64,000 bases of DNA, taken from the NCBI GenBank assembly GCA_016795325.1, contig JAEUHY010000013.1, positions 1-64,000 of the forward strand. Reading direction: 5' to 3'. The notes below the pieces were generated by a model that was not told where the DNA came from, did no database searches, and saw nothing but the letters and a program-made list of their open reading frames with translations. The stretch is from Planctomycetota bacterium (lineage in GTDB: Bacteria; Planctomycetota; UBA1135; GCA-002686595). Each line of letters starts with the position of its first letter. Position 1 is the first letter of the stretch. Of this stretch, positions 34,479 through 43,658 are shown in pieces. The position numbers and the translations under genes were made by a program.

Positions 34479-35309
34479 ATGATCCGTCAACTCTCCATCG
34501 GCGCTCTCGCTGCTGCGTGCCTCGCCGCGCCCGCTCTCTCGCAAGGCTCGCCCTACCCGCGGGCCGGATTCCGCGCCAACCTCTCGACGATCGCCCACGA
34601 CGTCGACGGGTTCGTCACGATCCTCGACCAAGACACGCTGCTGGTCGAAAACTTCGACTACGACGGTGGCGGCATCTCGGTGTACTTCTATCTGGGCGCG
34701 CAGAACAACTCGAACGCGTTCGCGAACGGGCTCCAGATCGGACCCCAGCTCCTGGGAACGGTGTTCGACGACGAGACGTTGACGCTCGATCTCCCGCCGG
34801 GCGCGACGCTCGACGGCTACAACGCGATCTGTGTTTGGTGCGTCGCAGCCGGCGTGAGCTTCGGACAAGGCGCGTTCTTCGCGCAGCCGCCCCAGACCTA
34901 CTGCACGGCGAAGGTCAACAGCGAAGGCTGCACGCCGCAGATCCTGTTCAGCGGAAGCCCGAGCGCGAGCAGCGCGGCGCCGTTCACCATCGGCGCAACG
35001 CAGGTGATCAACCAGAAGTCAGGCGTGCTCCTGTACGCGCTGGCTGCGGACAACCTGCCCTTCCAAGGCGGCGTGTTGTGCGTCGGCGCACCTCGACGCC
35101 GCACGCCGCTGCAGCTGTCCGGCGGCAATTCGGGCGCGACGGACTGCTCTGGGGCCTACTCCTTCGATTTCCGCGCTCGCATCCAATCCGGCGTCGACTC
35201 GGAGCTCGTCGCCGGCGCCGAGGTGTTCGCGCAGTACTGGCAACGAGACCCGCTGGCTGCTTTCGGTGTCGGGCTCACGGCCGCCGTCGCGTTTCACATC
35301 GCACCCTGA
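34479..35309 (+). CDS. Exported DM13-domain protein with shared C-terminal domain
   Basis: 276 residues. The ATG at 34479 gives a signal peptide (MIRQLSIGALAAACLAAPALS). Residues about 30-140 resemble the DM13 electron-transfer-like domain: VDGFVTILDQDTLLVENFDYDGGG, VYFYLGAQ, LDLPPGATLDGYNAICVWC. DM13 cysteines are proposed to take part in redox reactions. Residues about 143-276 are the shared C-terminal domain (YCTAKVNSEGCTP, FQGGVLCVGAPRRRTP, AQYWQRDP). Probably a surface redox or assembly protein. It is convergent with the regulator gene at 35535. Confidence 0.83.
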   Translation: MIRQLSIGALAAACLAAPALSQGSPYPRAGFRANLSTIAHDVDGFVTILDQDTLLVENFDYDGGGISVYFYLGAQNNSNAFANGLQIGPQLLGTVFDDETLTLDLPPGATLDGYNAICVWCVAAGVSFGQGAFFAQPPQTYCTAKVNSEGCTPQILFSGSPSASSAAPFTIGATQVINQKSGVLLYALAADNLPFQGGVLCVGAPRRRTPLQLSGGNSGATDCSGAYSFDFRARIQSGVDSELVAGAEVFAQYWQRDPLAAFGVGLTAAVAFHIAP

Positions 35310-35473
35310 AGGGTTGCCAGCGGCGCGTAGGAGTGCGGAGCGCAGGACCTTCGCCGCGGGCTGCCATCGTCGACTGCGACGTGATCACGAGCCGCAGTTC
35401 GTTGCGACGCAGACGAACCACGCGGCTGCGCAGGCTGTCGGCAGCGGCGACCGGCACGGCGGCCGAGAAACGA

Positions 35474-35501
35474 GTCGGAGGGCGAAGGCTCGCCCTCCGA
35501 C
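35474..35501. terminator. Bidirectional terminator hairpin
   Basis: GTCGGAGGGCGA pairs perfectly with TCGCCCTCCGAC (12 bp) around AGGC. It lies between the convergent DM13 gene and the XRE regulator gene, 33 bases from the latter's stop. Position and stability fit a shared terminator, although there is no T-run. Confidence 0.65.
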
Positions 35502-35534
35502 TGCGTCCCGCAGAGCTGCGCGTGCGAGTCGCGA

Positions 35535-36329
35535 CTACTCCGCGAAGTCCAAGTTGGTCGGCCCCTTCGGCAACGTTGCGCAGGGGCCCGGTTCGGTGAC
35601 GGGAACGTCGGGCGTGACGACCTCGAGCTGAACGTCGGCGATCCAAACGCGTCCCGAGCTGCACAGCAAAACGCCGAACGCCAGCGCCGTGCTCTCGCGC
35701 GGCACGTCGAGCACGACCGCGTGGCGCGCCCAGTCGGTGGTCCCGACCAGCGGCCGAGACTGCATGTTGTCGAAGCCGAGCGGCGCCTCTCCGCGCTCGC
35801 CGTCGATGCGCATCCACAGCCCGGCCCAGTCCGCGACGTCCTCGGTCCGCGTTTGCGCAGAGAAGCGCACACGCTTGTCGCGGTAATCGGCCGGCGAGCA
35901 CATCTGCATCAAGGTCCCGAAACCTCCTGTGGAAGGGCTTCGCGAGCGCAGCGTCGCGGCGACAGCCTGCTCGCAGCGCACCTGGGGATCGACGCCCATG
36001 TCGTACGCCGCCGGTTCACTGCCCGCGCGGATCCAACCGCGCGGCAACTTCCAGACGTCCGACTCGCCATCCTCGAAGCGCGGCGTGTCCACCGCGCACA
36101 CACACCCTGCGGCCTGCAGGAGCTCCTCGCTCTCCTCCGTGCTCAGGCCGAGCGCGCGAGCGAGCCGCGCCAGTTCGGTGGGCAGGCCAGCGTGCCAGCG
36201 CGGCATGCGTCCGTCGCACCAGTTGAACAGCGTCTGCTTGGGAAGCTGGGCCTGGCTCGCGACGCGCGTCACCGACAGGCCAGCGCGGCGAATATGGCGT
36301 TCGAGGATTTGGGCGAAGGTGGATTTCAC
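35535..36329 (-). CDS. XRE-type helix-turn-helix regulator with C-terminal beta-sandwich sensor domain
   Basis: 264 residues. The GTG at 36329 was chosen because GGAG lies about 9 bases upstream and similarity begins here. Residues about 1-75 form a lambda-repressor-like HTH (AGLSVTRVASQAQLPKQTLF, ELARLARALGLSTEES). Residues about 110-255 form a jelly-roll domain (TLMQMCSPADYRDKRVRFSA, EDVADWAGLWMRIDG, LGFDNMQSRPLVGTTDW, ALAFGVLLCSSGRVWIADV) known from other regulators where it replaces effector domains. It probably senses a small molecule or sugar. The target is unknown. Confidence 0.82.
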   Translation of the reverse strand: MKSTFAQILERHIRRAGLSVTRVASQAQLPKQTLFNWCDGRMPRWHAGLPTELARLARALGLSTEESEELLQAAGCVCAVDTPRFEDGESDVWKLPRGWIRAGSEPAAYDMGVDPQVRCEQAVAATLRSRSPSTGGFGTLMQMCSPADYRDKRVRFSAQTRTEDVADWAGLWMRIDGERGEAPLGFDNMQSRPLVGTTDWARHAVVLDVPRESTALAFGVLLCSSGRVWIADVQLEVVTPDVPVTEPGPCATLPKGPTNLDFAE

Positions 36330-36825
36330 GGATGGTTCTCCATGGAGCTTCGGACGCACGCCTCGAGCGGCCGGTTCCGCCGCGAAGTCGAGTGCGCCGC
36401 AAGTGGGGCCGCAGTGGTGCGCAGTCGCTGCGTGTTTGAACGCCAAGGGTCTGGGCGGGCGCTCGCGCAGCCATGCTATTGCGCCGGTTCCCCGTGCTCC
36501 GAACAAGACGAAGGAGCGATCCCAGTGCGCGCGCCCAACGGCCTGCGGTCAGCCGCGCGCTGCGTCAATCGTGTGTCGCCTCGCGCCTTGCCAGGAACGC
36601 CGATTCCAGCGACATCTTCGACGGACTTCGGAAGCAGGACACTCGCAGTCCGTTGAAGACGTGCTTCGAGCGCGGAAACAAGTCCGGTTGCGTCGGATCT
36701 AGGAGCGGGACCAATTGGCGGGGCGCAAAGCACGACGCCTCGGTGTCGTTGCGCAGGGGATCCTCGCGACGACGAGCCGGCGCAATCCGCGCGGGTTCCG
36801 TGCCGAATGACTTTTCAACGGGCTG
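36330..36825. other. Intergenic region with short similarity to another spacer
   Basis: About 500 bases with no supported gene. A 10-of-11-bp hairpin with a 21-base loop lies at 36616-36658. Bases about 36735-36770 (GTCGTTGCGCAGGGGATCC) resemble the spacer at 45515-45550. Confidence 0.45.
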
Positions 36826-38370
36826 CTAGGGGCAGACGACGAAGCTCAAGGCGTTCGACAAGCTGGTTGCCTTCGCACTGAGCGGGTCGCGGAACCACGC
36901 CTGGGCCCAGAATCGATCGCCAGCCGTGAACGGTGCGCCGAGCGTGCCGGGGTTGGCGCTGATGAAAGCGTTCCAATCGGATGCGAGCGATCCGCTGCAC
37001 GCACCGGAGGTCCCGCCGGAGTTTTGCGGCTCCATGCGCTGCATCGGGGTCTTGACGCACAACAAGCTCGTGCTCGCACCCCACGGCGCCGCCTGCGCTC
37101 CACCGTCGCTGTAGAAGAACAGTCCCTGCTTCTGGCCTTCGACACTGGTCGCGCTGAGCGTGAACGAGCCCGTGCCGCTCGCGCTCGGCGTTCCGGCGGC
37201 CCAAAGCGTCGCCGTGCAGCCGTTGGTCGTCGTGCCAGCGGTGCAGTAGCTCGCGAAACCGCCGCAGCCCAGGCGCGCGATCCAACCCTCCTTGTGGCCG
37301 GAGGGATTGATGCCGACGCCGACCACGACGCGGCCGTCGGGAGTGATCGCGTTCGCGCTGGTGAGCGTCCATCCCGCCAGGTTCAGGCCGTAGTCCGACG
37401 CCAGCACGGCGCCGAGCTCGCGCATGCCGTTCGTTGCGTCCCAGATGTACGCGCGCAGGCCAGCCGTCGACATCGCCTCGCCGACCACGATCGAACCGTC
37501 GCGGTTGCAGCTGCGCGCCACACCTTGTTTGGCTGCGCCCGGCAGAGCACCGAGCGACTGCGCGACGCCGTTCTTCCAGCGGCAGGATTCCCCGAGCCCG
37601 AACGTCGGCGAGGCTAGCGAGCAACTGCCTCCGACCTGAACCGACCCGTCGCCCGAGATCGCGTAGCAGAAGCTGAAGCTGGGTCCGCCGGGAAGCTGCG
37701 GCAGCATGGTCCGCACAGCCTCTGTCCAGTAGCACGCCTGATACCCCGAGCCCCCCAGGCGAACGCGTCCGGACACCACGCGCCCGTCCTCGCTCGGTTG
37801 GCCGTAGCACGCGCTGTCGTTGGTCGACGCGTACGGCAGCGGGGTCAGCACGCCATCGTCGATGCGCACGGCGACGATGCTGGTGTAGCTCGAACTCGTG
37901 CCGTTGGAGTTGAATCCAGTCAGCGTCCGGCCGTTGGAGGATATGCCGAGGCAACTGGCGTAGCCCGCGTGGCCACCCGCCTGAGGAAGGAGCGAAAGAA
38001 CGGCGCCATCCCAACGCACAGCTCGCTGCACCGTCGCGTCGCGGCCGCCGCCGACGAGGATCGAGCCGTCGTAGTTCGCGCCGACCGCGGAGCTCTCCAC
38101 CGGACCGCCCACTAGATCGCCGAGGCCGATCAAGCCGGTCTCGCGCCAGCGCACGGCCTCCGTGCCCGCGGCGCTCTGGCTGTACCCCACGACCGTGCTT
38201 CCGTCGGCGCTGACGCCGTAGCTCGCGCTCTCGAACAAGCCGCCGGCGAGGTCTCCGATCCCTTGGAAGGACTGAGCGTGCGCGGCGGGGACGAGGCCGG
38301 TCAGGCAGAGCAGGTTGCGTGCGAGTCGCGCCGTGGCGGCGCGCGAGACGTCGGTGCTGAAGAGCTGCAT
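36826..38370 (-). CDS. Exported HAF-like repeat protein with shared C-terminal domain
   Basis: 514 residues with a probable signal peptide (LLCLTGLVPAAHAQS). The body consists of about six to seven units with the pattern G(V/I)S.DG..V.G....A.RW......LG.L, as in HAF-type extracellular repeats: YGVSADGSTVVGYSQ, LGISSNGRTLTGF, YAISGDGSVQVGGS. A beta-propeller is likely. The last about 140 residues are the longer version of the shared C-terminal domain (YCTAGTTTNGCTA, LLCVKTPMQRM, PQNSGG, AQAWFRDPLSAKATSLSNAL), closely similar to that of the protein at 22620. Confidence 0.87.
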   Translation of the reverse strand: MQLFSTDVSRAATARLARNLLCLTGLVPAAHAQSFQGIGDLAGGLFESASYGVSADGSTVVGYSQSAAGTEAVRWRETGLIGLGDLVGGPVESSAVGANYDGSILVGGGRDATVQRAVRWDGAVLSLLPQAGGHAGYASCLGISSNGRTLTGFNSNGTSSSYTSIVAVRIDDGVLTPLPYASTNDSACYGQPSEDGRVVSGRVRLGGSGYQACYWTEAVRTMLPQLPGGPSFSFCYAISGDGSVQVGGSCSLASPTFGLGESCRWKNGVAQSLGALPGAAKQGVARSCNRDGSIVVGEAMSTAGLRAYIWDATNGMRELGAVLASDYGLNLAGWTLTSANAITPDGRVVVGVGINPSGHKEGWIARLGCGGFASYCTAGTTTNGCTATLWAAGTPSASGTGSFTLSATSVEGQKQGLFFYSDGGAQAAPWGASTSLLCVKTPMQRMEPQNSGGTSGACSGSLASDWNAFISANPGTLGAPFTAGDRFWAQAWFRDPLSAKATSLSNALSFVVCP

Positions 38371-38711
38371 GGGAAAATCGCTGTCGTTGGGAGAGTGGGG
38401 GGCGAGGGCGACGCCTCGCGCACCGATAGAGCGTGGTCAGGCGTTCGCCGTGACGACTCAAGTCGCGAATATCGCGAATTGGTCCCGAGGTTCGCCCGGC
38501 GTGCAGTGCGGGGCAGCACAGGCGACCGGAGCTGCTCTCTCGCGCGGAAACTGCACGCGCCACGGCGCGGGGCTGTCGCTGGTCGGCCCACTGCTTTACG
38601 GCCCGTGACAGTCGTTGTCCGTGTGCGGCGCACCAGCTGCGAATCCGTCGGCCCCGACGGCGTTCCGTAGGTCGCAGTCAGGCGGCGGCGCGCCTTGTCG
38701 TTCGACGCAGC
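38371..38711. other. Intergenic region, no gene seen
   Basis: About 340 bases between two minus-strand genes. No convincing open frame, repeat or hairpin. Confidence 0.45.
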
Positions 38712-39599
38712 TCAGCGCTCGACGATCGACAACGCAGGCCGGAACCCGATGAAGTCGCGCCGAGCGTGTCGATCGAGGCTCGCGCGATGCGAGAGGGCCG
38801 CGCCGTCGGCGTCGGCGACCCACGATCCGCCCACGAGCTCGAACTCGGCGTCGCTGCCGTGCGAGGCGGCGCACCACTCCTCGACGTTGCCGATCAAATC
38901 GAAGAAGCCGAGCGCATTCGATTGCAGGCTCGCGACCGGCGCCGCCAGCGCGAAACCATCGTCGCAGTCCAGAGGCACGTTGAAGTCGGGGAAGCGCCGC
39001 CTTCCCGCCTGATCCTGCAGGTTCGCACTGCGACACGCGTCGTTCGGATCATCACCCCACGGGAAGCGCGTCGTGGCGCCGGCACGCGCGGCCCGTTCCC
39101 ACTCGTCAGAAGTCGGCAGTCGCAGCGCGAAGTGCGCGACGTACGCTTGCGCATCAGCTGCGGACACGTAGAGCACGGGCAAGTCGTCGCGCAGCACTTC
39201 GGCGCCGAGCAGCGGAAAGATGTGATCCCAACGCGCGCGTTCGCTCCACTCGCGCCCGCCCGACGGAACCGCGGAGAACGCTCCCACCGTGAATCGATCT
39301 TCCCTCACGCCGCGTTCCGCATCCGTGCGATAGCCGCTCGCGGCTACGAAACGCCGCCATGCAGCGACGGTCAGCTCCGTCTCCGCGAGGTAGAACGGCG
39401 GAGCGCTCGCGCTGGCCGGCGCCAAACGAAAGGCGACGCCACTTGGCGAGTGCACAACGCGCAGCGGGTAGCCAGTGCCCACATCGACGCCTGCGCGGGG
39501 ATCTACCGTGACTCCAGCCGGAAGCGGAGGCGTAGGAGCAACACACGCAGCTCCCGTGATCAGAAGAGCAGCCAGCGATCTGAGAAACGATAGGCGCAT
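38712..39599 (-). CDS. Formylglycine-generating-enzyme-like (SUMF1 fold) lipoprotein
   Basis: 295 residues. The N-terminus is a lipoprotein signal with lipobox TGAAC (Cys about 19). The body has the SUMF1/EgtB-type pattern: FYLAETELTVAAWRRFVAASGY, DDLPVLYVSAADAQAYVAHF, LRLPTSDEWERAARAGATTRF, WGDDP, LGFFDLIGNVEEWC, LVGGSWVADADG and FIGFRP. True formylglycine-generating enzymes use two active-site cysteines near the C-terminus. I see only the NVEEWC cysteine, so this is more likely a ligand-binding or uncharacterised member. Divergent from the gene at 39780. Confidence 0.82.
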   Translation of the reverse strand: MRLSFLRSLAALLITGAACVAPTPPLPAGVTVDPRAGVDVGTGYPLRVVHSPSGVAFRLAPASASAPPFYLAETELTVAAWRRFVAASGYRTDAERGVREDRFTVGAFSAVPSGGREWSERARWDHIFPLLGAEVLRDDLPVLYVSAADAQAYVAHFALRLPTSDEWERAARAGATTRFPWGDDPNDACRSANLQDQAGRRRFPDFNVPLDCDDGFALAAPVASLQSNALGFFDLIGNVEEWCAASHGSDAEFELVGGSWVADADGAALSHRASLDRHARRDFIGFRPALSIVER

Positions 39600-39779
39600 G
39601 AGCGAGAGTCTGCGGGAGAGTGGTTGTCTGCGAACGCGAAATCTGCACCAGTGACAGCCGCCGATCGCCGGGACGGCGTCTCTCGTCGCCAGCTCGCCTC
39701 CGCCGTCGATGAAACGTGCACGTTCGTCGAGCTGCGTCCCCAGCCGGCTCGCGGCGCGCCGCTAGAATCTCGACCCGAG

Positions 39780-42086
39780 ATGAACGTGTTCGCTCGCCTC
39801 GTCGCTGTGTCGTGCGTGGCCACGCTGGTTGGGTCGTGTGTGTCGAGTGAACGACTGGCGCGCCACTCGCCGCTGACCGGCGACGCGTCGTCGGAGCGCA
39901 TCAACCTGTGGCCGCTGCTGCGCACGGATGGCGACGGCGCCTCGATCGCGTGGCCTCTGTTCGACGTCGACAGCAGCGGCTTCGCTTTGCGGCCGCTCGT
40001 CGCAACGGACGGCTCGGACTGGGAGGTCCTGTACCCGTGGTCGCACCACGACGGGCAGAGCGGCGTCGGCTGGGCGCTGCCGGCGTACTGGTCGAAGAAC
40101 GTCGTCGGACTGTTCCCGCTGTTCCACCTCGGCCAGTTCAGCTTCGTCGGTCCGGTGTACTGGCGCCGCGACTCCGGACGCACACGCTGGGGCGGCGTGT
40201 TTCCGCTCGCGTTGCTCGGCGACTTCAACCACGTCGGGCCCGCGTGGTGGGAGAGCGACGGCAGCAACTGGGGTGTGTTCCCGTTGTTCGGCGTCGGCGC
40301 GACTCGTCACGTCGGGCCCGTGTGGTGGCGCAGCGAAGGCTCGGACGCCGATGGCTGGGGCGTGTTCCCGTTGGTGTGGACCAACGCGGACGCGAGCCAC
40401 TTCGGCCTGCTGCCGTTCTACATGCAGCGGATGACTCCACAGCGTCGCACGCGCCTCGTCCTCGCCGGCCTCGTCGGCGCCGACCAGCGCCCCGAGCGCC
40501 GTGTGCGTTGGGCCGCGCCGCTGTACTACGACGATGAGCGCAAAGGCCGCGAGGACGAAGTCCTCCTGCCCTTCTACTACGAACGCAAACGCGGCGACGA
40601 GACGCAGGTCTTCACGTTGCTCGGCAACCGCAGCGTGCGCGACGACGGCGGCTCGCTGAATCTCTATCCGCTGTGGTGGTCGAGCCGCAGCGGCGACTCG
40701 GCGACGAAGATGCTGCTGCCCTTCTTCTACTACGAGAAGGATGGCGACGAGCGTTCGTTGCTCACGCCGCTGGGCGGGCGCGGCTGGAGCCAGAGCGGCG
40801 CGACGCGCTACCTCAACGTGCTCGGGCCGCTGTACCACCACAGTGAGAGCGCGGACGAGCGACGCGAGACCACGGCTGTGCTCTGGCCGCTGTTCGAGAG
40901 CTCGCGCGACGGCGAGGAACGCACGACGCGCTCCGTGCCCTTCTTCTCGTCGACGTCGAGCCCGTCGGGCAGCGAAGGTTGGTACGCCTTCGGCTTGGGC
41001 CACTTCCGCAGCGCGGCGAACGAATCGGCGCAGCGCGTGTGGCCGTTCTACTCCTCCAGCGTCGGTTGGCGGCCGCCGTGGTGGCTGTACGACACGACGT
41101 TGTACGGCGCGCGCGAGATGGGCGAGTCGCGCGAGCGCTGGCTCTTCCCGTTCTTTTCGAGCTCGAGCGCGCCCGGCCGCAGTCAGCGCAATTTCCTGCT
41201 GGGGCTGGGCTCGTACGCCACGCGCGGCGAACAGCGGAATTGGCGCGCCTGGCCCTTCGCCGCCAGCTCGGAGTTCGAGACCTCCGACGAGTGGCTCGAC
41301 GACTTCACGTTGGTGGGTTCGCGCGAGCGACCTGAGTCCAAGCAGCGTCACGTGCTCACGCCGCTGGTGTTCTGGCAGGAGCATGAGAGTGCGCCCTCGC
41401 TCGAAAAACACGCAACGCGCGTGCTCACGCTCGCGTACCGCGCTACGGAGCGCAGCCGCGGGCTGGTCGTTCCGAACGCCGACCGTCCGTCCTCCTCCAG
41501 CCGCACCGAGCGCCGTGAGTTGTCGCTGGGCCTGGGGCTGTTCACCAACGAGCTCGAGCGCTTCGTCGTGTGGCGCGACGGCGTGCTCGCGCGCGACGAG
41601 GCGGCCGTACTCGAGCGTTTCGCGACGCGCTACGACTCCGTGCCGGGCTACGAGCGCCCCGAGGCGGCCGCGCGCGAGATCCTCACGCGCCACGGCCATG
41701 CGCCCGCCGGCGCCGAACTGCCCCAGTTGCGCGAAGCCCTCGCGGCACTCATCGCCGAGTCCAGCTACGAAGTGTCGCGCCGCGCTGTGAACGTGCCGCT
41801 CGTGTTCGATTACGAGCGCAGCCCCAACGCCATGGAGTGGAGCGGTCCGCTGGGGTTGATCCACTCGCGCCGCGACGAGCAGGCGTCGAAATTCAGCTTC
41901 CTCTACTACGGCTATCGCCGCGTCACGCAGGGCGACACGACGCGCCGCGACATCTTTCCGTTCATTACCTGGGACAGCAGTTCCGACTCGAGCGAAGTCT
42001 CGTTCCTGTGGCGCTTCTTGCGCTACAAGCGCGACGGCGAGCGCGTCGGCGGACACGTGTTGTTCATCCCGTGGGGCGATTCGTAG
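39780..42086 (+). CDS. Large aromatic-repeat lipoprotein (WPLF/FPLF repeats)
   Basis: 768 residues. The ATG at 39780 gives a lipoprotein signal (LVAVSCVATLVGSC). The rest is a run of about 20 short units, each a pair of strands ending in WPLF, FPLF, LPFYY, WPFYSS or similar: INLWPLLRTDGDGASIAWPLFD, WGVFPLFGVGATRHVGPVWW, KMLLPFFYYEKDGDER. The result looks like a long beta-solenoid, propeller or barrel. No enzymatic motif. Residues about 590-690 break the repeat with a helical insert (VLERFATRYDSVPGYERPEA). Function unknown; probably an outer-membrane-associated structure. Confidence 0.8.
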   Translation: MNVFARLVAVSCVATLVGSCVSSERLARHSPLTGDASSERINLWPLLRTDGDGASIAWPLFDVDSSGFALRPLVATDGSDWEVLYPWSHHDGQSGVGWALPAYWSKNVVGLFPLFHLGQFSFVGPVYWRRDSGRTRWGGVFPLALLGDFNHVGPAWWESDGSNWGVFPLFGVGATRHVGPVWWRSEGSDADGWGVFPLVWTNADASHFGLLPFYMQRMTPQRRTRLVLAGLVGADQRPERRVRWAAPLYYDDERKGREDEVLLPFYYERKRGDETQVFTLLGNRSVRDDGGSLNLYPLWWSSRSGDSATKMLLPFFYYEKDGDERSLLTPLGGRGWSQSGATRYLNVLGPLYHHSESADERRETTAVLWPLFESSRDGEERTTRSVPFFSSTSSPSGSEGWYAFGLGHFRSAANESAQRVWPFYSSSVGWRPPWWLYDTTLYGAREMGESRERWLFPFFSSSSAPGRSQRNFLLGLGSYATRGEQRNWRAWPFAASSEFETSDEWLDDFTLVGSRERPESKQRHVLTPLVFWQEHESAPSLEKHATRVLTLAYRATERSRGLVVPNADRPSSSSRTERRELSLGLGLFTNELERFVVWRDGVLARDEAAVLERFATRYDSVPGYERPEAAAREILTRHGHAPAGAELPQLREALAALIAESSYEVSRRAVNVPLVFDYERSPNAMEWSGPLGLIHSRRDEQASKFSFLYYGYRRVTQGDTTRRDIFPFITWDSSSDSSEVSFLWRFLRYKRDGERVGGHVLFIPWGDS

Positions 42087-42419
42087 CGGGCTTGGTGCTC
42101 GCGCTTGAACGCGTAGCCGAGGCCCGTCGGCGCCGGTGCGTCGCGCCCCGTTGTGGTCGAACTCGCCAGGTGGACCGCAGTGCTCGATTTCGTCCGCGGC
42201 ACAAACACACGAACGCTCGAGCGTTCATGTCGCGGATCGCGTTGGTCGCGTCGTAGGTGGTGATGCCGGAGATCGATGCGCTGCCGACAGGCGCCAGGGA
42301 TGCAGAACTGAAGCGGCGCTCACACCGCTCTCGAGGATCCGGCGCGAAGTGAGAGCGCCGCAGAACGAGTGCGCTGGCCCGTTCTGCGGCGCCGGTCGCG
42401 CGCTGTGGCCGAGTGGCGC
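42087..42419. other. Convergent intergenic region containing a strong hairpin
   Basis: About 330 bases between the convergent aromatic-repeat lipoprotein and beta-helix genes. Its main feature is the hairpin at 42355-42392. No gene is supported. Confidence 0.5.
42355..42392. terminator. Perfect 13-bp hairpin terminator
   Basis: GCGCCGCAGAACG pairs perfectly with CGTTCTGCGGCGC around a 12-base loop. It lies 27 bases after the stop of the minus-strand beta-helix gene and may also serve the convergent gene. No T-run. Confidence 0.65.
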
Positions 42420-43658
42420 TCAGCGCACGATCACGAACACGGAGTTGGTGCGTTCGTCGATGCCGCCCGTGAGCGGATCGATCTGCATCCCTTGGTAGAT
42501 GCGCGTCCAGCCCGGCGCTGTCGTACTGCCCACGGACGCCGACATGCTGGCCGTCCCGGCGCCGCTGATCGCGCCCAGCGGGTGCAGGCGAATGCGGTTG
42601 TTGAGCTGCTCGATCACACTCAGCGCGTCGGCGAGCACGCGCGCCCGGTTGCCCTGCTGAAGGCGCGCGTTGCGTCCCGGAGCGCCGTGCAGCACGAACT
42701 GCCAGCTCTGCCCGACGCTCGTCGTGCCGATCAACTCGAGCGTCGGATCGGGCTGCGCGGGAACTTGCACCGGCGTGGATGAGACGGTCAATCCCGGTGA
42801 GAAGCCGTCCCCGCGCTTGATGCTCACACCAGACCAACGCACGAACGAGTTGGACGCGCGCAGGCCCCAACCGTCGCTCGCGCCGCCCCACGCTTGGCCG
42901 GCCAAGCCACCGCGCAGCTCGATCCCCGGCGCGCCGGCGATCACGAGTGTGGATGCACTCTGGAGCACGACTGCGTCGCCGCCGTTGCCGTCGATGCCGA
43001 CGCAGAGCGCGGCGCACGCGTCACCGCCGTCGCCGCCGAACGCACTCGTGTTCGCCATGTGCACCCGTGCACCGTTCCGGCACACGAGCGCGCTTGCGCC
43101 GTAGCCGCCGTCGGTGGAAGGGCCGTGGTCGGCGCCGTTGCCGCCGCGCAGCGTGCAGCTGGTGAACTCGACCCGCGAAGCGTCGACGATTGCGCCTCTG
43201 CGTCCATCGCCGCCCAGCGTCCCGTTGCCGCCGCGAATCGTGGAACGTTGGAAGCGCACGTCGCTGGACGAGCTGACCATCAGCGAAGGGTCGCCCGAGA
43301 ATCCGTCGATGTTGAGCTGATCGCACAGCACTGGCCCAGCGCAGCCGGCGATCTCCAGGTTCCAGAATCGCAGCCCGGCGAGACGCACTCCGTCGGGCGC
43401 CGTGACGTTGAGGATGCGCGAGCCCGGCCCGATGGACACGCCGCTCGCGCCGACGATCGTCAGCTCCTTGTCGAGCATGAACGCCAGGTAGTTCCCCGGG
43501 CGAACCACCAACACGTCGCCGGGAGTCGCGAAGGCGATCGCCGCGCTGATGGAATTGAAGTCGACGCCCGGCCCGGGCGTGTCGTCGACTACGTAAGTGG
43601 AAGTGGCCGAGGCGCTCGCGGCGAGCACGGCCGCGAGTGCGAGTCGAAGTGCGATCAT
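42420..43658 (-). CDS. Exported right-handed beta-helix (pectin-lyase fold) protein
   Basis: 412 residues with a signal peptide (MIALRLALAAVLAASASA). The opening YVVDDTPGPGVDFNSISAAIAF followed by TPGDVLVVRPGNYLAFMLDK is the usual start of planctomycete beta-helix proteins. It continues with stacked short strands and glycine/asparagine-rich turns (TIRGGNGTLGGDGRRGAIVD, TLRGGNGADHG, AFGGDGGDACAALCVGIDGN). The C-terminal about 80 residues (WQFVLHGAPGRNARLQQG, LTGGIDERTNSVFV) form a separate domain, different from the Cys-containing domain of the other exported proteins. No catalytic residues identified. Confidence 0.82.
   Translation of the reverse strand: MIALRLALAAVLAASASATSTYVVDDTPGPGVDFNSISAAIAFATPGDVLVVRPGNYLAFMLDKELTIVGASGVSIGPGSRILNVTAPDGVRLAGLRFWNLEIAGCAGPVLCDQLNIDGFSGDPSLMVSSSSDVRFQRSTIRGGNGTLGGDGRRGAIVDASRVEFTSCTLRGGNGADHGPSTDGGYGASALVCRNGARVHMANTSAFGGDGGDACAALCVGIDGNGGDAVVLQSASTLVIAGAPGIELRGGLAGQAWGGASDGWGLRASNSFVRWSGVSIKRGDGFSPGLTVSSTPVQVPAQPDPTLELIGTTSVGQSWQFVLHGAPGRNARLQQGNRARVLADALSVIEQLNNRIRLHPLGAISGAGTASMSASVGSTTAPGWTRIYQGMQIDPLTGGIDERTNSVFVIVR

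Noticed and set aside
39762..42056. 764-codon minus-strand frame
   Set aside because: Mirror of the aromatic-repeat lipoprotein; composition typical of antisense GC-rich DNA.
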